In this document: positions 27,657-35,903 of the stretch, one piece after another
How the letters are laid out: every line of letters starts with the position of its first letter
Position numbering within the stretch: the stretch's first letter is position 1
Assembly: GCA_046329585.1 (NCBI GenBank)
Contig: JAXLUI010000001.1
Coordinates: 3,100,001-3,164,000, forward strand
From: DLKC01 sp002478885
Lineage (GTDB): Bacteria; Bacteroidota; Bacteroidia; Chitinophagales; Chitinophagaceae
Length of the DNA stretch: 64,000 nucleotides
Direction: 5' to 3'
The notes under the pieces: model-generated
The model's input: only the letters and a program-made list of their open reading frames with translations
Told to the model about the DNA's origin: nothing
The model's database searches: none
Made by a program: the position numbers and the translations under genes

Positions 27657-28163
27657 TTAATAAAGTATACGGTAGTCTTCGCCTTGCTGCCGTTTATTTT
27701 TATGATTGCCCGTATGGGTAAGCAAACGACTTTCGAGGATATGAATAACACAGGTAACCACGCCCCAGGCGGCGTATTCGCTGAACTCTGACAGCTCAAT
27801 GTTTGCATACCTTGGATTTTCGGCAACCAGCGATAGATGGTTGAACGATTGCTGAAACCTGCGCACCACGAGATCGCCATTGATAGAAGCAATAATGATT
27901 TTTCCATTGCCTGCTTTTATACTTCTGTCAACAACCAGAACATCGCCGGTGTTAATTCCGGCGCCGGTCATGGCATCGCCATTCATGCGGAAGAAAAAAG
28001 TAGCTGGTTTGTTTAAGATGAGCTGTTCATTAAGGTCGATGCCCCGCTCCATGTAGTCATCGGCAGCTGCGGCAAAGCCATTAGCGTTAGCGGTTTTCAC
28101 CTCGTGCTGGGTATAACCCTTTGTGCCGCTATAGGCGGCGTTGTACATAATTTCCCTTTCCAT
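27657..28163 (-). CDS. umuD-like: UmuD/LexA-like S24 protein lacking catalytic residues
   Basis: The 168-residue product aligns by eye with Escherichia coli UmuD from NGFAAAADDYMERGIDLNEQL (residues 28-48) through GVVTCVIHIL. Three functional positions differ. The scissile Cys24-Gly25 is Asn28-Gly29. The catalytic Ser60 of GDSM is Ala64 (GDAM, codon GCC). The catalytic Lys97 is Arg101 (VVRRF, codon CGC). Self-cleavage as known for UmuD therefore looks impossible. The frame is intact, with a basic C-terminal tail of about 20 residues, so the protein is probably made. It is divergent from two 2H phosphoesterase genes and umuC. Start 28163 or 28148. Confidence 0.85.
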   Translation of the reverse strand: MEREIMYNAAYSGTKGYTQHEVKTANANGFAAAADDYMERGIDLNEQLILNKPATFFFRMNGDAMTGAGINTGDVLVVDRSIKAGNGKIIIASINGDLVVRRFQQSFNHLSLVAENPRYANIELSEFSEYAAWGVVTCVIHILESRLLTHTGNHKNKRQQGEDYRILY

Positions 28164-28181
28164 ATAAATAAAAATTTAACA

Positions 28182-28210
28182 ACTAAATTATTTAGTAAAT
28201 CTAAACTAAA
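28182..28210. promoter_or_regulatory. Candidate operator between the umuD-like and 2H genes
   Basis: ACTAAAT-T-ATTTAGT at 28182-28196 is a perfect 15-base inverted repeat, followed by a third half-site ACTAAA at 28205-28210. A further ACTAAAAT lies at 28265, just before the 2H gene start. The array sits in the divergent promoter region, so it could control both sides. The regulator is unknown. Confidence 0.5.
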
Positions 28211-28280
28211 ATATTTATCTTTATCATCAAATGTGAAAAGAAAATTTTTTCACCCGGTAAGTACACTAAAATATAAGTAT

Positions 28281-28871
28281 ATGGAAAAGGGGTTAACAAC
28301 AACATCATCAGCCCAGGCATTTGCTATGCCTGAACAATACGAATACCTGTTGGTAGTGCATCCTTCCGAGGATGTGTATGCGCAGGTAATGCAGGAAAAG
28401 CAACACTTCTTCAATACCTACCATGAAAAAGTGGCTATTAAAACATTGCCACATATAACAGTCGCCAATTTTATGGCGAAAGAGTTGATGGAAGACACTA
28501 TTATCCGTTACATGCACCGCATTTTAAGCACGGTCAGGAGATTTGATATTACCCTCAATAACTTTAGCGGGTTTCCGCCGCATACCATTTATACACGCGT
28601 GCAGGATCATAAGCCATTTAAACAATTGGCAAACGCGCTTTCAGCGGTTGATATGTATGTACGCAGTAACGGATGCCCGCCGGCAAAATTCATCCACCAC
28701 CCGCATGTGACCATTGCGCGCAGGTTAAAACCTGACGTATATGAAAAAGCCATGTTCGAGTTTTCTCAAAGAATGTTTCATGCATCTTTTACCGCAAATG
28801 AACTTGTGCTGCTGAAGCGGCAGAACCTGTTTGACAAATGCAGGCAGGTAAATGTGTTTAGGTTGTTGTAG
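28281..28871 (+). CDS. 2H phosphoesterase superfamily protein, first of a pair
   Basis: The product is 196 residues from ATG 28281 (MEKGLTTTSSAQ). It has the two H-x-T motifs that define 2H phosphoesterases (2'-5' RNA ligase / cyclic phosphodiesterase fold): LPHITVANF (His58, Thr60) and HPHVTIARR (His142, Thr144). Such enzymes hydrolyse 2',3'-cyclic phosphates or related bonds, or join RNA ends. The gene is divergent from the UmuD-like gene across a 117-base gap with candidate operators, and upstream of a paralogue and umuC. A longer frame from 28104 runs antisense into umuD and is rejected. Substrate unknown. Confidence 0.8.
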   Translation: MEKGLTTTSSAQAFAMPEQYEYLLVVHPSEDVYAQVMQEKQHFFNTYHEKVAIKTLPHITVANFMAKELMEDTIIRYMHRILSTVRRFDITLNNFSGFPPHTIYTRVQDHKPFKQLANALSAVDMYVRSNGCPPAKFIHHPHVTIARRLKPDVYEKAMFEFSQRMFHASFTANELVLLKRQNLFDKCRQVNVFRLL

Positions 28872-28909
28872 TTTTTTGTTACCGGCACATGTATTCCATG
28901 GCGTCACCC

Positions 28910-28929
28910 GTTGTGTCACTCACTTGAGC
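28910..28929 (-). repeat. Intergenic repeat, TCACTCA variant, copy 13
   Basis: GTTGTGTCACTCACTTGAGC, 39 bases after the first 2H gene; the third member of the TCACTCA subgroup. No clear arm. Confidence 0.65.
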
Positions 28930-29027
28930 GTCCTGCTCTTTGTTGGGCGAATACTTCATCGCCGGTAATGATGCATCCAACGTTACGACCATTTGCATAA
29001 GCTGACAATAAAGACCAGTAAAACTTT

Positions 29028-29663
29028 ATGAAAGATCCCATCGCAACACAAGCATATCTCAGTGCGGAAGAAATGAGGAAGATCAACGACCTGCTTCCTG
29101 CAGACTATTTATTAGTGTTATCGCCGCATGAAGAATTGTGGAACCAGGTAAAAGCTATTAAAGAGAAATTTGCAACGGACTACAATTGCGGAACTGCAAG
29201 GAGCGGACTGCCGCATATAACGCTGGCAACCTTCAGGCAGCAACAGGTTTTTGAGACGCGTATAACGCAACGGCTAAGGAACATTGCCAGGAACCTTTCC
29301 GCTTTTAAAGTAGAGCTGAAAGATTTTGGCAGCTTCCCCTCACACACGATTTATATTAATATCGTTAGCAAGGTCCAGATTATGGATGCCGTAAAGGCTT
29401 TACGCGCTCCGCAAAAATTGATGAAACCGGATAATGATCATAAGCCATATTTCAGTACGGAACCGCATTTGACTATTGCCCGTAAGCTTCAACCTTGGCA
29501 ATATGAAAAAGGATGGCTGGAATATGAACACCAGCATTTTCACGGCAGGTTTATCGCTGACCACACGCTGTTATTAAAACGTAGAGCCGGCGAAACATTT
29601 AAGGTTGTTGAAAAATTTATGTTTGAAGGAACCCGGGCAGCAGCACAGGCAAGTCTTTTTTAA
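29028..29663 (+). CDS. 2H phosphoesterase superfamily protein, second of a pair
   Basis: The 211-residue product has both H-x-T motifs intact: LPHITLATF (His63, Thr65) and EPHLTIARK (His147, Thr149). It is clearly paralogous to the gene at 28281 (shared DF/NFxGFPxHTIY segment before the second motif) but diverged. It ends 26 bases before the umuC start, so the two are probably co-transcribed. I know of no established role for 2H enzymes in translesion synthesis. RNA or nucleotide phosphodiester processing is the family expectation. Confidence 0.8.
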   Translation: MKDPIATQAYLSAEEMRKINDLLPADYLLVLSPHEELWNQVKAIKEKFATDYNCGTARSGLPHITLATFRQQQVFETRITQRLRNIARNLSAFKVELKDFGSFPSHTIYINIVSKVQIMDAVKALRAPQKLMKPDNDHKPYFSTEPHLTIARKLQPWQYEKGWLEYEHQHFHGRFIADHTLLLKRRAGETFKVVEKFMFEGTRAAAQASLF

Positions 29664-29689
29664 CTCATCACGATTCATTCTGAACCATC

Positions 29690-30991
29690 ATGAAAGCCGT
29701 AGTTGATTGTAATAGCTTTTATTGTTCTGCAGAAAGAGTGTTCAGGCCCGACCTGCAACACAAACCTGTAGTGGTGCTAAGCAATAACGATGGCTGTATT
29801 ATTTCGAGAACAGATGAAGCAAAAGAACTTGGCGTAGAAATGGCTGGTCCGTATTTTAAGGCTAAGCCAGTTATTGAACAACATGGCGTAGCAACATTCT
29901 CTTCGAATTATAACCTGTACGGCGACATGAGCTGGCGCGTAATGGAAACGCTACGGTATATCATGGGCAAGGAAAACGTGGAAGTATATTCTGTTGATGA
30001 AGCATTTCTCAACCTTGATGAAGTGGCTTTTGATAAGTTGCAGGAGGTTGCCATGATGATCCGCAAAACAGTGGAACAGTGGACCGGCGTTGCCGTTTCC
30101 GTTGGAGTAGCCCCTACGAAAACGTTGAGCAAGGTGGCCAACCATATCGCTAAGAAGGACAAGCAGGCAACACAATGCGTAACTGTATTGGAGACAGCGG
30201 AAAAAGTAAATGAGGCGCTATGCCGCACACCGGTGAAAGAAATATGGGGCGTTGGCGGGCAATATGCAGAAAAACTGAAGGCTTTTGGTATTTACGACGC
30301 CTACCAACTTAGCCGGATGCCCGAGGAGTGGGGCAGGAAAAATCTTGGTGGTGTTGTAGGCATCCGTTTGATAAAAGAATTGCGCGGTGAGCCATCTATT
30401 GGTTTGGATGAAGAACTGACCGAAAAAAAGATGATCGCGACTACCCGTATGTTCGGCTCACCCGTGAGTGAACTGCGGGATATTAAAGAGGCCGTTGCTA
30501 CCTATACTTCAAGAGCTGCTGAGAAGCTGCGCCGTCAATACGGCGCGGCTTCCATGATCAGCGTGTTTGTAGTACCGAAAGAGGAAAGGAAGCCGGGGCA
30601 ATCATTCAGGCATGGGCCTAGTGTAAGCAGTGCCATAACGTTGCCCCACGCCACATGTGTTACCAGTGAATTGATAAAGCCGGCACTCCAGATGGCCGAG
30701 AAGGCGTATCATAAATCCATCTCCGAACATAAAACCCAGCTTTTTAAGAAGGCAGGCGTAATGCTCAGCGGCATTGTGCCCGATACAACGCTGCAGGGCA
30801 ATTTGTTTATACCTGCCTCAGGCAACAATGCGCGCATGCTTATGGACGCCATGGACAATATCAATTTCAGCATGAGAAACGATATTTTAAAATTTGCTTC
30901 AACGGGTATGGAACGAAACTGGAAAATGCGGCAGGAGCTTCGTTCGCCGCGCTACACCTCACGCTGGGATGAACTGAGAGAGGTGAAATAA
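29690..30991 (+). CDS. umuC: Y-family error-prone DNA polymerase UmuC
   Basis: The 433-residue product has the palm motifs VVDCNSFYCSAERVFRPDL at the N-terminus (metal-binding Asp6) and YSVDEAFLNL near residue 100 (catalytic Asp-Glu), then helix-hairpin-helix VKEIWGVGG, a little-finger domain and the UmuC-type C-terminus SPRYTSRWDELREVK. It copies past DNA lesions when joined by processed UmuD. All catalytic acidic residues are present, unlike the neighbouring UmuD-like protein. A possible clamp-binding segment is LQGNLF. It is the last gene of the 2H-2H-umuC run. Confidence 0.93.
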   Translation: MKAVVDCNSFYCSAERVFRPDLQHKPVVVLSNNDGCIISRTDEAKELGVEMAGPYFKAKPVIEQHGVATFSSNYNLYGDMSWRVMETLRYIMGKENVEVYSVDEAFLNLDEVAFDKLQEVAMMIRKTVEQWTGVAVSVGVAPTKTLSKVANHIAKKDKQATQCVTVLETAEKVNEALCRTPVKEIWGVGGQYAEKLKAFGIYDAYQLSRMPEEWGRKNLGGVVGIRLIKELRGEPSIGLDEELTEKKMIATTRMFGSPVSELRDIKEAVATYTSRAAEKLRRQYGAASMISVFVVPKEERKPGQSFRHGPSVSSAITLPHATCVTSELIKPALQMAEKAYHKSISEHKTQLFKKAGVMLSGIVPDTTLQGNLFIPASGNNARMLMDAMDNINFSMRNDILKFASTGMERNWKMRQELRSPRYTSRWDELREVK

Positions 30992-31033
30992 GCACCTGCA
31001 AATTAGTTTAACCGGGGATGCTGAAAAGGGCTG

Positions 31034-31041
31034 TATTTTTG
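31034..31041 (+). promoter_or_regulatory. Possible -7 box of the GH53 gene
   Basis: TATTTTTG matches TAnnTTTG 21 bases before the GTG start. The upstream TTTA at 31007-31010 is a weak -33. Confidence 0.3.
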
Positions 31042-31062
31042 TGATTCAATAAAAATTAAGCG

Positions 31063-32100
31063 GTGAAATTTTTGAGGGAAAGAACGTTGATGATAACAAT
31101 AGCGGCGAGCGTTATTGCTTTACTGGTGTTGCCAGCCTGTATCGAAAAAAGCCAGGTGCCCCCGGTAGTTGAACCGAAGGATAGCAGTGAAAAAATAATC
31201 GGTGCGGATATTTCCTTTCTGCCGCAACTGGAGAAGGAAGGCGTGCATTTTTCGGTTGACGGAAAGCAGGACGATGCGATCAACATTTTAAAAGCACATG
31301 GTTTTAATTATATCAGGCTTCGCATTTTTAACAACCCCACTGCAGACAGTGGCTATTCAAAGGACGGCTACTGCGGGTTAGATGAAACGCTTAGAATGGC
31401 CAAACGCATTAAGGCGGCGAACATGAAATTCCTACTCGATTTTCACTACAGCGATACATGGGCCGACCCGGGTAAACAATTTAAACCCGAAGCATGGAAA
31501 ACCCTTTCTTTCTCCAACATGACCCAGGCTTTGCACGACTATACAAGAGATGTACTCAACGCGCTAAAAGCGCAAGGTACCTTACCCGATATGGTGCAGG
31601 TAGGCAACGAAATCAATCATGGCATTTTATGGCCCGATGGCGCTTTTACCAATACAGATAATCTTGCTGCTTTGCTAAAAGCAGGTATTGGCGCTACCCG
31701 GGAAGTGTCTCCTTCCATAAGAATCATGTTACATATTGCCGACGGCGGGCAGAACGATGAATCCCGTTCATTCGTTGATAATATGCTCAGCCGGGGCGTA
31801 CAGTTCGATATCATCGGAGAATCGTATTACCCGCAATGGCATGGCACTTTGGATGAGTTAAAATATAACCTCAATGACCTTTCAAAGCGGTACAATATGG
31901 ATGTTGTTGTGGCCGAATATACTGCCCACAAAATTGAAGTGAACGATATCGCCTTTACCTTACCAGGCGGAAACGTGAAGGGCACTTTTATCTGGGAACC
32001 GCTTAACACATGGGAATATATTTTTGATAAACAGGGAAAGGCGATCGATTCCCTACTCAATATTTACCCGGCAATAGCGAAGAAATACAGTATTAAGTAG
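31063..32100 (+). CDS. Arabinogalactan endo-beta-1,4-galactanase (GH53) lipoprotein
   Basis: The product is 345 residues from GTG 31063, or from ATG 31090. The signal peptide ends in lipobox LPAC near residue 26, so the enzyme is probably lipid-anchored. The GH53 barrel shows GADISFLPQLE, the acid/base Glu in VQVGNEINHGILWP near 180, and the predicted nucleophile Glu in VVVAEYTAH near 284. It cuts beta-1,4-galactan side chains of pectin, fitting a plant-polymer-degrading lifestyle. No SusC/SusD pair or other glycoside hydrolase is adjacent, so this is an orphan rather than part of a polysaccharide utilisation locus. Confidence 0.9.
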   Translation: MKFLRERTLMITIAASVIALLVLPACIEKSQVPPVVEPKDSSEKIIGADISFLPQLEKEGVHFSVDGKQDDAINILKAHGFNYIRLRIFNNPTADSGYSKDGYCGLDETLRMAKRIKAANMKFLLDFHYSDTWADPGKQFKPEAWKTLSFSNMTQALHDYTRDVLNALKAQGTLPDMVQVGNEINHGILWPDGAFTNTDNLAALLKAGIGATREVSPSIRIMLHIADGGQNDESRSFVDNMLSRGVQFDIIGESYYPQWHGTLDELKYNLNDLSKRYNMDVVVAEYTAHKIEVNDIAFTLPGGNVKGTFIWEPLNTWEYIFDKQGKAIDSLLNIYPAIAKKYSIK

Positions 32101-32111
32101 TTTTTGGTTAT

Positions 32112-32156
32112 CGGCTTTGTGCCTGTGGCATCGTCCCTTGCGTCGCACACTTCAAC
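32112..32156 (-). repeat. 50-bp intergenic repeat, copy 14
   Basis: Degenerate arm near 32112-32123, interior GGCATCG, core CTTGCGTCGCACACTTCAAC at 32137-32156, just after the GH53 stop. Confidence 0.72.
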
Positions 32157-32200
32157 CGCATGTCATTGTTGACCGCTGAAGCGAAAATCAATTGATTGTT

Positions 32201-32515
32201 ATGGTAACAACAGCAGATGCTAAGATACTGGCATTATCCTTTCCCGGAACCGGTGAACAACCGCATTTTAACCGCACGGCTTTCACCGTCAAAAAGAAAA
32301 TATTTGCCACTTTATCCGAGCAGGATCAAACACTTAATCTCAAGTTTACCCCGGCCGAACAATTTATCTTTTGCCCGCCGGGCAGCGACGTTATACATCC
32401 CGTTGCGGGTGGCTGGGGCCGGCAGGGCTGGACAACCATTCACCTTAGCAGGGCAACAAAAAAGCTGGTAGCCGAAGCTTTGAAAGAAGCTTATCGTTTA
32501 AGAGCTCAGAAGTGA
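32201..32515 (+). CDS. MmcQ/YjbR family protein
   Basis: The product is 104 residues from ATG 32201 (MVTTADAKILALSFPGTGEQPHF). It fits the YjbR/MmcQ fold: the LSFPGTGEQPHFNRTAF start, KKKIFATLSE and GWGRQGWTTIHL. Members may bind DNA, but no activity is established. A TTG start at 32192 would add three residues. It is convergent with the rel gene. Confidence 0.85.
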   Translation: MVTTADAKILALSFPGTGEQPHFNRTAFTVKKKIFATLSEQDQTLNLKFTPAEQFIFCPPGSDVIHPVAGGWGRQGWTTIHLSRATKKLVAEALKEAYRLRAQK

Positions 32516-32550
32516 CATGGCCGTGGTTGCTGCGCAAAGAGCAGGAACCT

Positions 32551-32578
32551 GAACGGAGCGTCGCAAGCAAAGATGCCA
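32551..32578 (+). repeat. Degenerate intergenic repeat, GAGCGTCGCAAG variant, copy 15
   Basis: GGAGCGTCGCAAG followed by CAAAGATGCC matches the common core and interior with the palindrome centre changed. A similar variant lies at 57695. It is near the 3' end of rel. Confidence 0.5.
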
Positions 32579-32605
32579 CCGGTTATTGCTGCCGGTCAAC
32601 AACAA

Positions 32606-34864
32606 TTATTTGATATCCTCATCATCAAGCCGGTCGACAGACTGGATGCCGTTTAACTGTTTCAGCCTGTCGACAAGTTCATCGAGTTCTTCTTTGTCGT
32701 GCACAAACACTTTTATGGTTCCCTGGAAAAGCCCAACCTCAGATTCGATAGTGAGGGCTGCAATGTTGACCCGCATTTCACCGCTGATAACATTGGTGAT
32801 TTTATTGATGACCCCAACATCATCCATGCCAACGATCTTGAGACCTGTGAGGAATGAGATTTCCTTGTTCTTGGCCCATTTGGTTTTAACGATGCGGTGA
32901 CCGTAATTCGCCATCATTTGCGCTGCGTTTGGGCAATTGGTGCGGTGAATAGTAAGCCCTTTGCCCGATGTTACAAAGCCAAATACATCGTCGCCGGGAA
33001 TAGGATTGCAGCACTTTGCAAGGTTATACATGATCTTGTCGCTGCTTTCGCCAAAAATAATAAGTTCCGAATCTTTCTTGGGAATATGCGTTTTGTCGTA
33101 ATCATGTTTTATCTCGGTGACCAGTTTTACGGGCTTTGGCGCTTCCAGTTTATCACCAAGCACATGAAAATCTTTTAGCTCTTTCAGGTCGATTTGCTTA
33201 ATGGATATTTTATAAAAAAGATCCAGCTGTGAAGGAACCTTGTAAAAGTTAACCAACTCATCAATATTGTGCTGGTTAAAAGCTGCACCTGTACCTTCTA
33301 TCTTGCGCTGAAGCGTATATTTTCCTTCATCTGCAATTTTGCGTTTTTCTTCTTTAAGGGCATCCTTTATTTTGCTTTTCGCTTTTGCCGTAACAACAAA
33401 GTTGAGCCAGTCTTCGGTGGGCTTTTGTTTGTTGCTGGTGATGATTTCTATCTGGTCGCCGCTCCTGAGCTTGTGACTTATCGGCACCAGTTTATGATTA
33501 ACCTTTGCCCCTATACATTTACCTCCGATCGCAGAGTGAATAGAAAAAGCGAAATCCAGCGCGGTGGAGCCGATGGGCAACATCTTAACGTCGCCTTTGG
33601 GCGTGTATACGTAAATCTCTTCGGCAAGAAAGCTGGTTTTAAAATCTTCAAGAAAGTCGACACTGTCGGTATCCTGGCTGCTGATAACCTCCCTTATCTG
33701 GCCGAACCATTTATCAAAACGGTCTTCATCGGAGCTGCCTTCTTTGTATTTATAATGCGCAGCGAGCCCTTTCTCGGCGATCTCGTTCATGCGCTTTGTA
33801 CGTATCTGCACTTCCACCCAGCGACCCTGGGGGCCCATTACCGTTGTATGTAAAGCCTCGTAGCCGTTACTCTTGGGATTGCTTAGCCAGTCGCGCAACC
33901 TTTCCGGGGAGGGCGTGTATTCGTCGGTGATAAGCGAATACACTTTCCAGCATTCTTCTTTTTCTTTTTCGGGTGAGGAGTTTAGTATAACCCTGATGGC
34001 AAAAAGATCATATACCTCTTCAAAAGCCACAGCCTTCTTTTTTATTTTAGTCCATATAGAGTGTATACTTTTCGGGCGCCCGTATATGTCGAAATCAAAG
34101 TCAGCGGCCTGCAGCTTTTCTTTGATGGGTTTTATAAATTCATTGATATAACGCGACCTTTCCCTCTTTGTTTCTGCAAGTTTGCGGGCAATATCGCGGT
34201 AAGCTTCGGGTTCAAGGTATTTCATGGACAGGTCTTCCAGCTCTGTCTTGATGTTGTATAAGCCCATTCTGCTGGCCAGGGGGGCGTATACCCAAACCGT
34301 TTCGCTGGAGATCTTTAATTGCTTTTCGCGCTTCATGTAATCGAGTGTGCGCATATTGTGCAGGCGGTCGGCCAGCTTAATGAGAATTACCCGTGGGTCA
34401 TCGGTAAGCGTTAGCAGTATTTTCTTGAAATTATCCGCCTGCTGGCTGCTGCTGGTATCAATTACGGAGGATATTTTGGTAAGTCCATCCACGATCCTGG
34501 CGATCTCGTTACCGAATTCGCGTTCTACGTCGTCGAGGTTAATATCGGTGTCTTCTACCGTATCGTGCAGCAGCGCACAAATGGTAGATCTTATACCCAA
34601 GCCGATTTCTTCCACACAAATGCGTGCCACGGCCAATGGGTGAAGAATGTATGGCTCACCACTTTTGCGGCGCATTGTCTTGTGTGCCTCCGCCGCCATT
34701 TCAAATGCAGTACGTACCAATTCTTTATCACCCCGTTTCAATTTGCTCCGCAAGTCCCGGAGCAATGCCCGATACTGGCGCAATATTTCTTTGCGCTCCT
34801 GCTCTTCATTCAAAGTGTATTTTGGCAAAAAGCCGTCCAATAAAAATGCCTGCTCATCCTCCAT
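32606..34864 (-). CDS. rel: Bifunctional (p)ppGpp synthetase/hydrolase (RelA/SpoT family)
   Basis: The 752-residue product has all Rel domains in order: HD hydrolase with LLHDTVEDT near residue 98; synthetase with YDLFAIRVI, NGYEALHTTV and EVQIRTKRMNEIAEKG; TGS domain near 410-470; the conserved CCNPIPGDDVFGF region; and a C-terminal ACT domain. The HD residues are intact, so it should both make and destroy the stringent-response alarmone. Length is normal for a long Rel. It is divergent from rsmE and starts about 110 bases before repeat copy 16. Confidence 0.95.
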   Translation of the reverse strand: MEDEQAFLLDGFLPKYTLNEEQERKEILRQYRALLRDLRSKLKRGDKELVRTAFEMAAEAHKTMRRKSGEPYILHPLAVARICVEEIGLGIRSTICALLHDTVEDTDINLDDVEREFGNEIARIVDGLTKISSVIDTSSSQQADNFKKILLTLTDDPRVILIKLADRLHNMRTLDYMKREKQLKISSETVWVYAPLASRMGLYNIKTELEDLSMKYLEPEAYRDIARKLAETKRERSRYINEFIKPIKEKLQAADFDFDIYGRPKSIHSIWTKIKKKAVAFEEVYDLFAIRVILNSSPEKEKEECWKVYSLITDEYTPSPERLRDWLSNPKSNGYEALHTTVMGPQGRWVEVQIRTKRMNEIAEKGLAAHYKYKEGSSDEDRFDKWFGQIREVISSQDTDSVDFLEDFKTSFLAEEIYVYTPKGDVKMLPIGSTALDFAFSIHSAIGGKCIGAKVNHKLVPISHKLRSGDQIEIITSNKQKPTEDWLNFVVTAKAKSKIKDALKEEKRKIADEGKYTLQRKIEGTGAAFNQHNIDELVNFYKVPSQLDLFYKISIKQIDLKELKDFHVLGDKLEAPKPVKLVTEIKHDYDKTHIPKKDSELIIFGESSDKIMYNLAKCCNPIPGDDVFGFVTSGKGLTIHRTNCPNAAQMMANYGHRIVKTKWAKNKEISFLTGLKIVGMDDVGVINKITNVISGEMRVNIAALTIESEVGLFQGTIKVFVHDKEELDELVDRLKQLNGIQSVDRLDDEDIK

Positions 34865-34976
34865 ATTACGAATTTACGCAAAAGCATTTTATGTTGACCC
34901 TGCAGCTGATTTGAAGGCTTCTAAAAACCAGGAGTTTAGGCGGTGACCGGTATCAATGCTCATTTCCGGGCCGAAC

Positions 34977-34993
34977 GTACAAGAGCGTGACAC
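34977..34993 (+). repeat. Degenerate intergenic repeat, copy 16
   Basis: GTACAAGAGCGTGACAC keeps the GTACAAGAG start but not the palindromic centre. It lies between divergent rel and rsmE. An in-frame GTG here would falsely extend rsmE. Confidence 0.45.
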
Positions 34994-35058
34994 TGCCTGC
35001 TAAAAAAATCCATGAAATAACCAACACGGTATTAAATTGCACAGACGAAACAGACCTC

Positions 35059-35757
35059 ATGTCACTGCCTTATTTTTTTGTTCCCGGTATTGATGGCAAT
35101 CTTGTTGACCTTCCCGAAGAAACGGCAAGGCACTGTGTACAAGTGTTGCGGATGAGGCCAGGTGAGCAACTGTCGCTGACTGACGGCATCGGGCACCTTT
35201 ACGATGCGACCATACGTAGTGCCGGTAAGCGACACTGTACCGTTTCGGTAGATGGCGTACAGATGGAGGAGCGGGTTGCCCGGAAGGTTTCCATTGCTAT
35301 TTCCCCTCTTAAGAATGCCGGGCGTTTTGAGTGGTTTCTTGAGAAAGCTACAGAAATAGGCGTTGTTGAGATTGTGCCATTAATCTGCCAGCGTACTGAA
35401 AGACAGCATTTTAAAGCTGAGCGAGCCAAAAGCATTCTTATATCGGCCATGTTGCAAAGCAAGCAAAGCTGGCTACCGGTGCTAAAGGAGCCGGTAGCTT
35501 TTGAACAAGCTGTTGCGCAAAGTGGCTGGACCCAAAAACTAATTGCCCATTGTGAAGACATTCAAAAAACCGCTCTCTCCCATTTTTATAATAGCAACGA
35601 TACCCAGATACTGATAGGCCCGGAAGGTGATTTTACACAAACTGAAATAGACGCTGCCCGGTTTTACGGCTACCATGAAGTATCACTTGGTCTCACCCGT
35701 TTGCGAACTGAAACTGCCGGCATTGTAGCGGCGACACTTTTGATCAACCACGATTAG
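35059..35757 (+). CDS. rsmE: 16S rRNA (uracil1498-N3)-methyltransferase
   Basis: The product is 232 residues from ATG 35059 (MSLPYFFVPG). RsmE features are HCVQVLRMRPGEQLSLTDG near residues 26-44, EKATEIGVVEIVPL near 100 with QRTER following, and the SPOUT-knot SAM site LIGPEGDFTQTE plus LGLTRLRTETAG near the end. It methylates U1498 of 16S rRNA. The GTG at 34987 that extends the frame lies in a degenerate repeat and is rejected. Confidence 0.93.
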   Translation: MSLPYFFVPGIDGNLVDLPEETARHCVQVLRMRPGEQLSLTDGIGHLYDATIRSAGKRHCTVSVDGVQMEERVARKVSIAISPLKNAGRFEWFLEKATEIGVVEIVPLICQRTERQHFKAERAKSILISAMLQSKQSWLPVLKEPVAFEQAVAQSGWTQKLIAHCEDIQKTALSHFYNSNDTQILIGPEGDFTQTEIDAARFYGYHEVSLGLTRLRTETAGIVAATLLINHD

Positions 35758-35829
35758 GTGCTAATCCAACTGATTTTAAGCTTTCGATACCGTTCATCCT
35801 CAATAATTGCCGTTTATTGTTATTAATAC

Positions 35830-35850
35830 TACTATGTAATACACAGTACA
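35830..35850. promoter_or_regulatory. PadR-like operator upstream of a small secreted protein
   Basis: TACTATGT / ACACAGTA with a 3-base spacer (one mismatch between arms) resembles the padR site at 19136-19158, including the trailing CAGTACAT versus TAGTACCAT. It lies about 55-75 bases before the ATG at 35904. Confidence 0.4.
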
Positions 35851-35903
35851 TATCTTTACTGTGTAATTAATTAAAACAAGTACTAAAACATATTGGAGGA
35901 TAT

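Noticed and set aside
27657..28163. UmuD-like gene as a pseudogene
   Set aside because: The frame is complete, fold-defining residues are kept, and only the cleavage-related residues differ; this looks like selected loss of activity rather than decay.
28104..28280. N-terminal extension of the first 2H gene into umuD
   Set aside because: The extra 59 residues are antisense to the UmuD-like start and cross the operator array; the 2H homology begins after ATG 28281.
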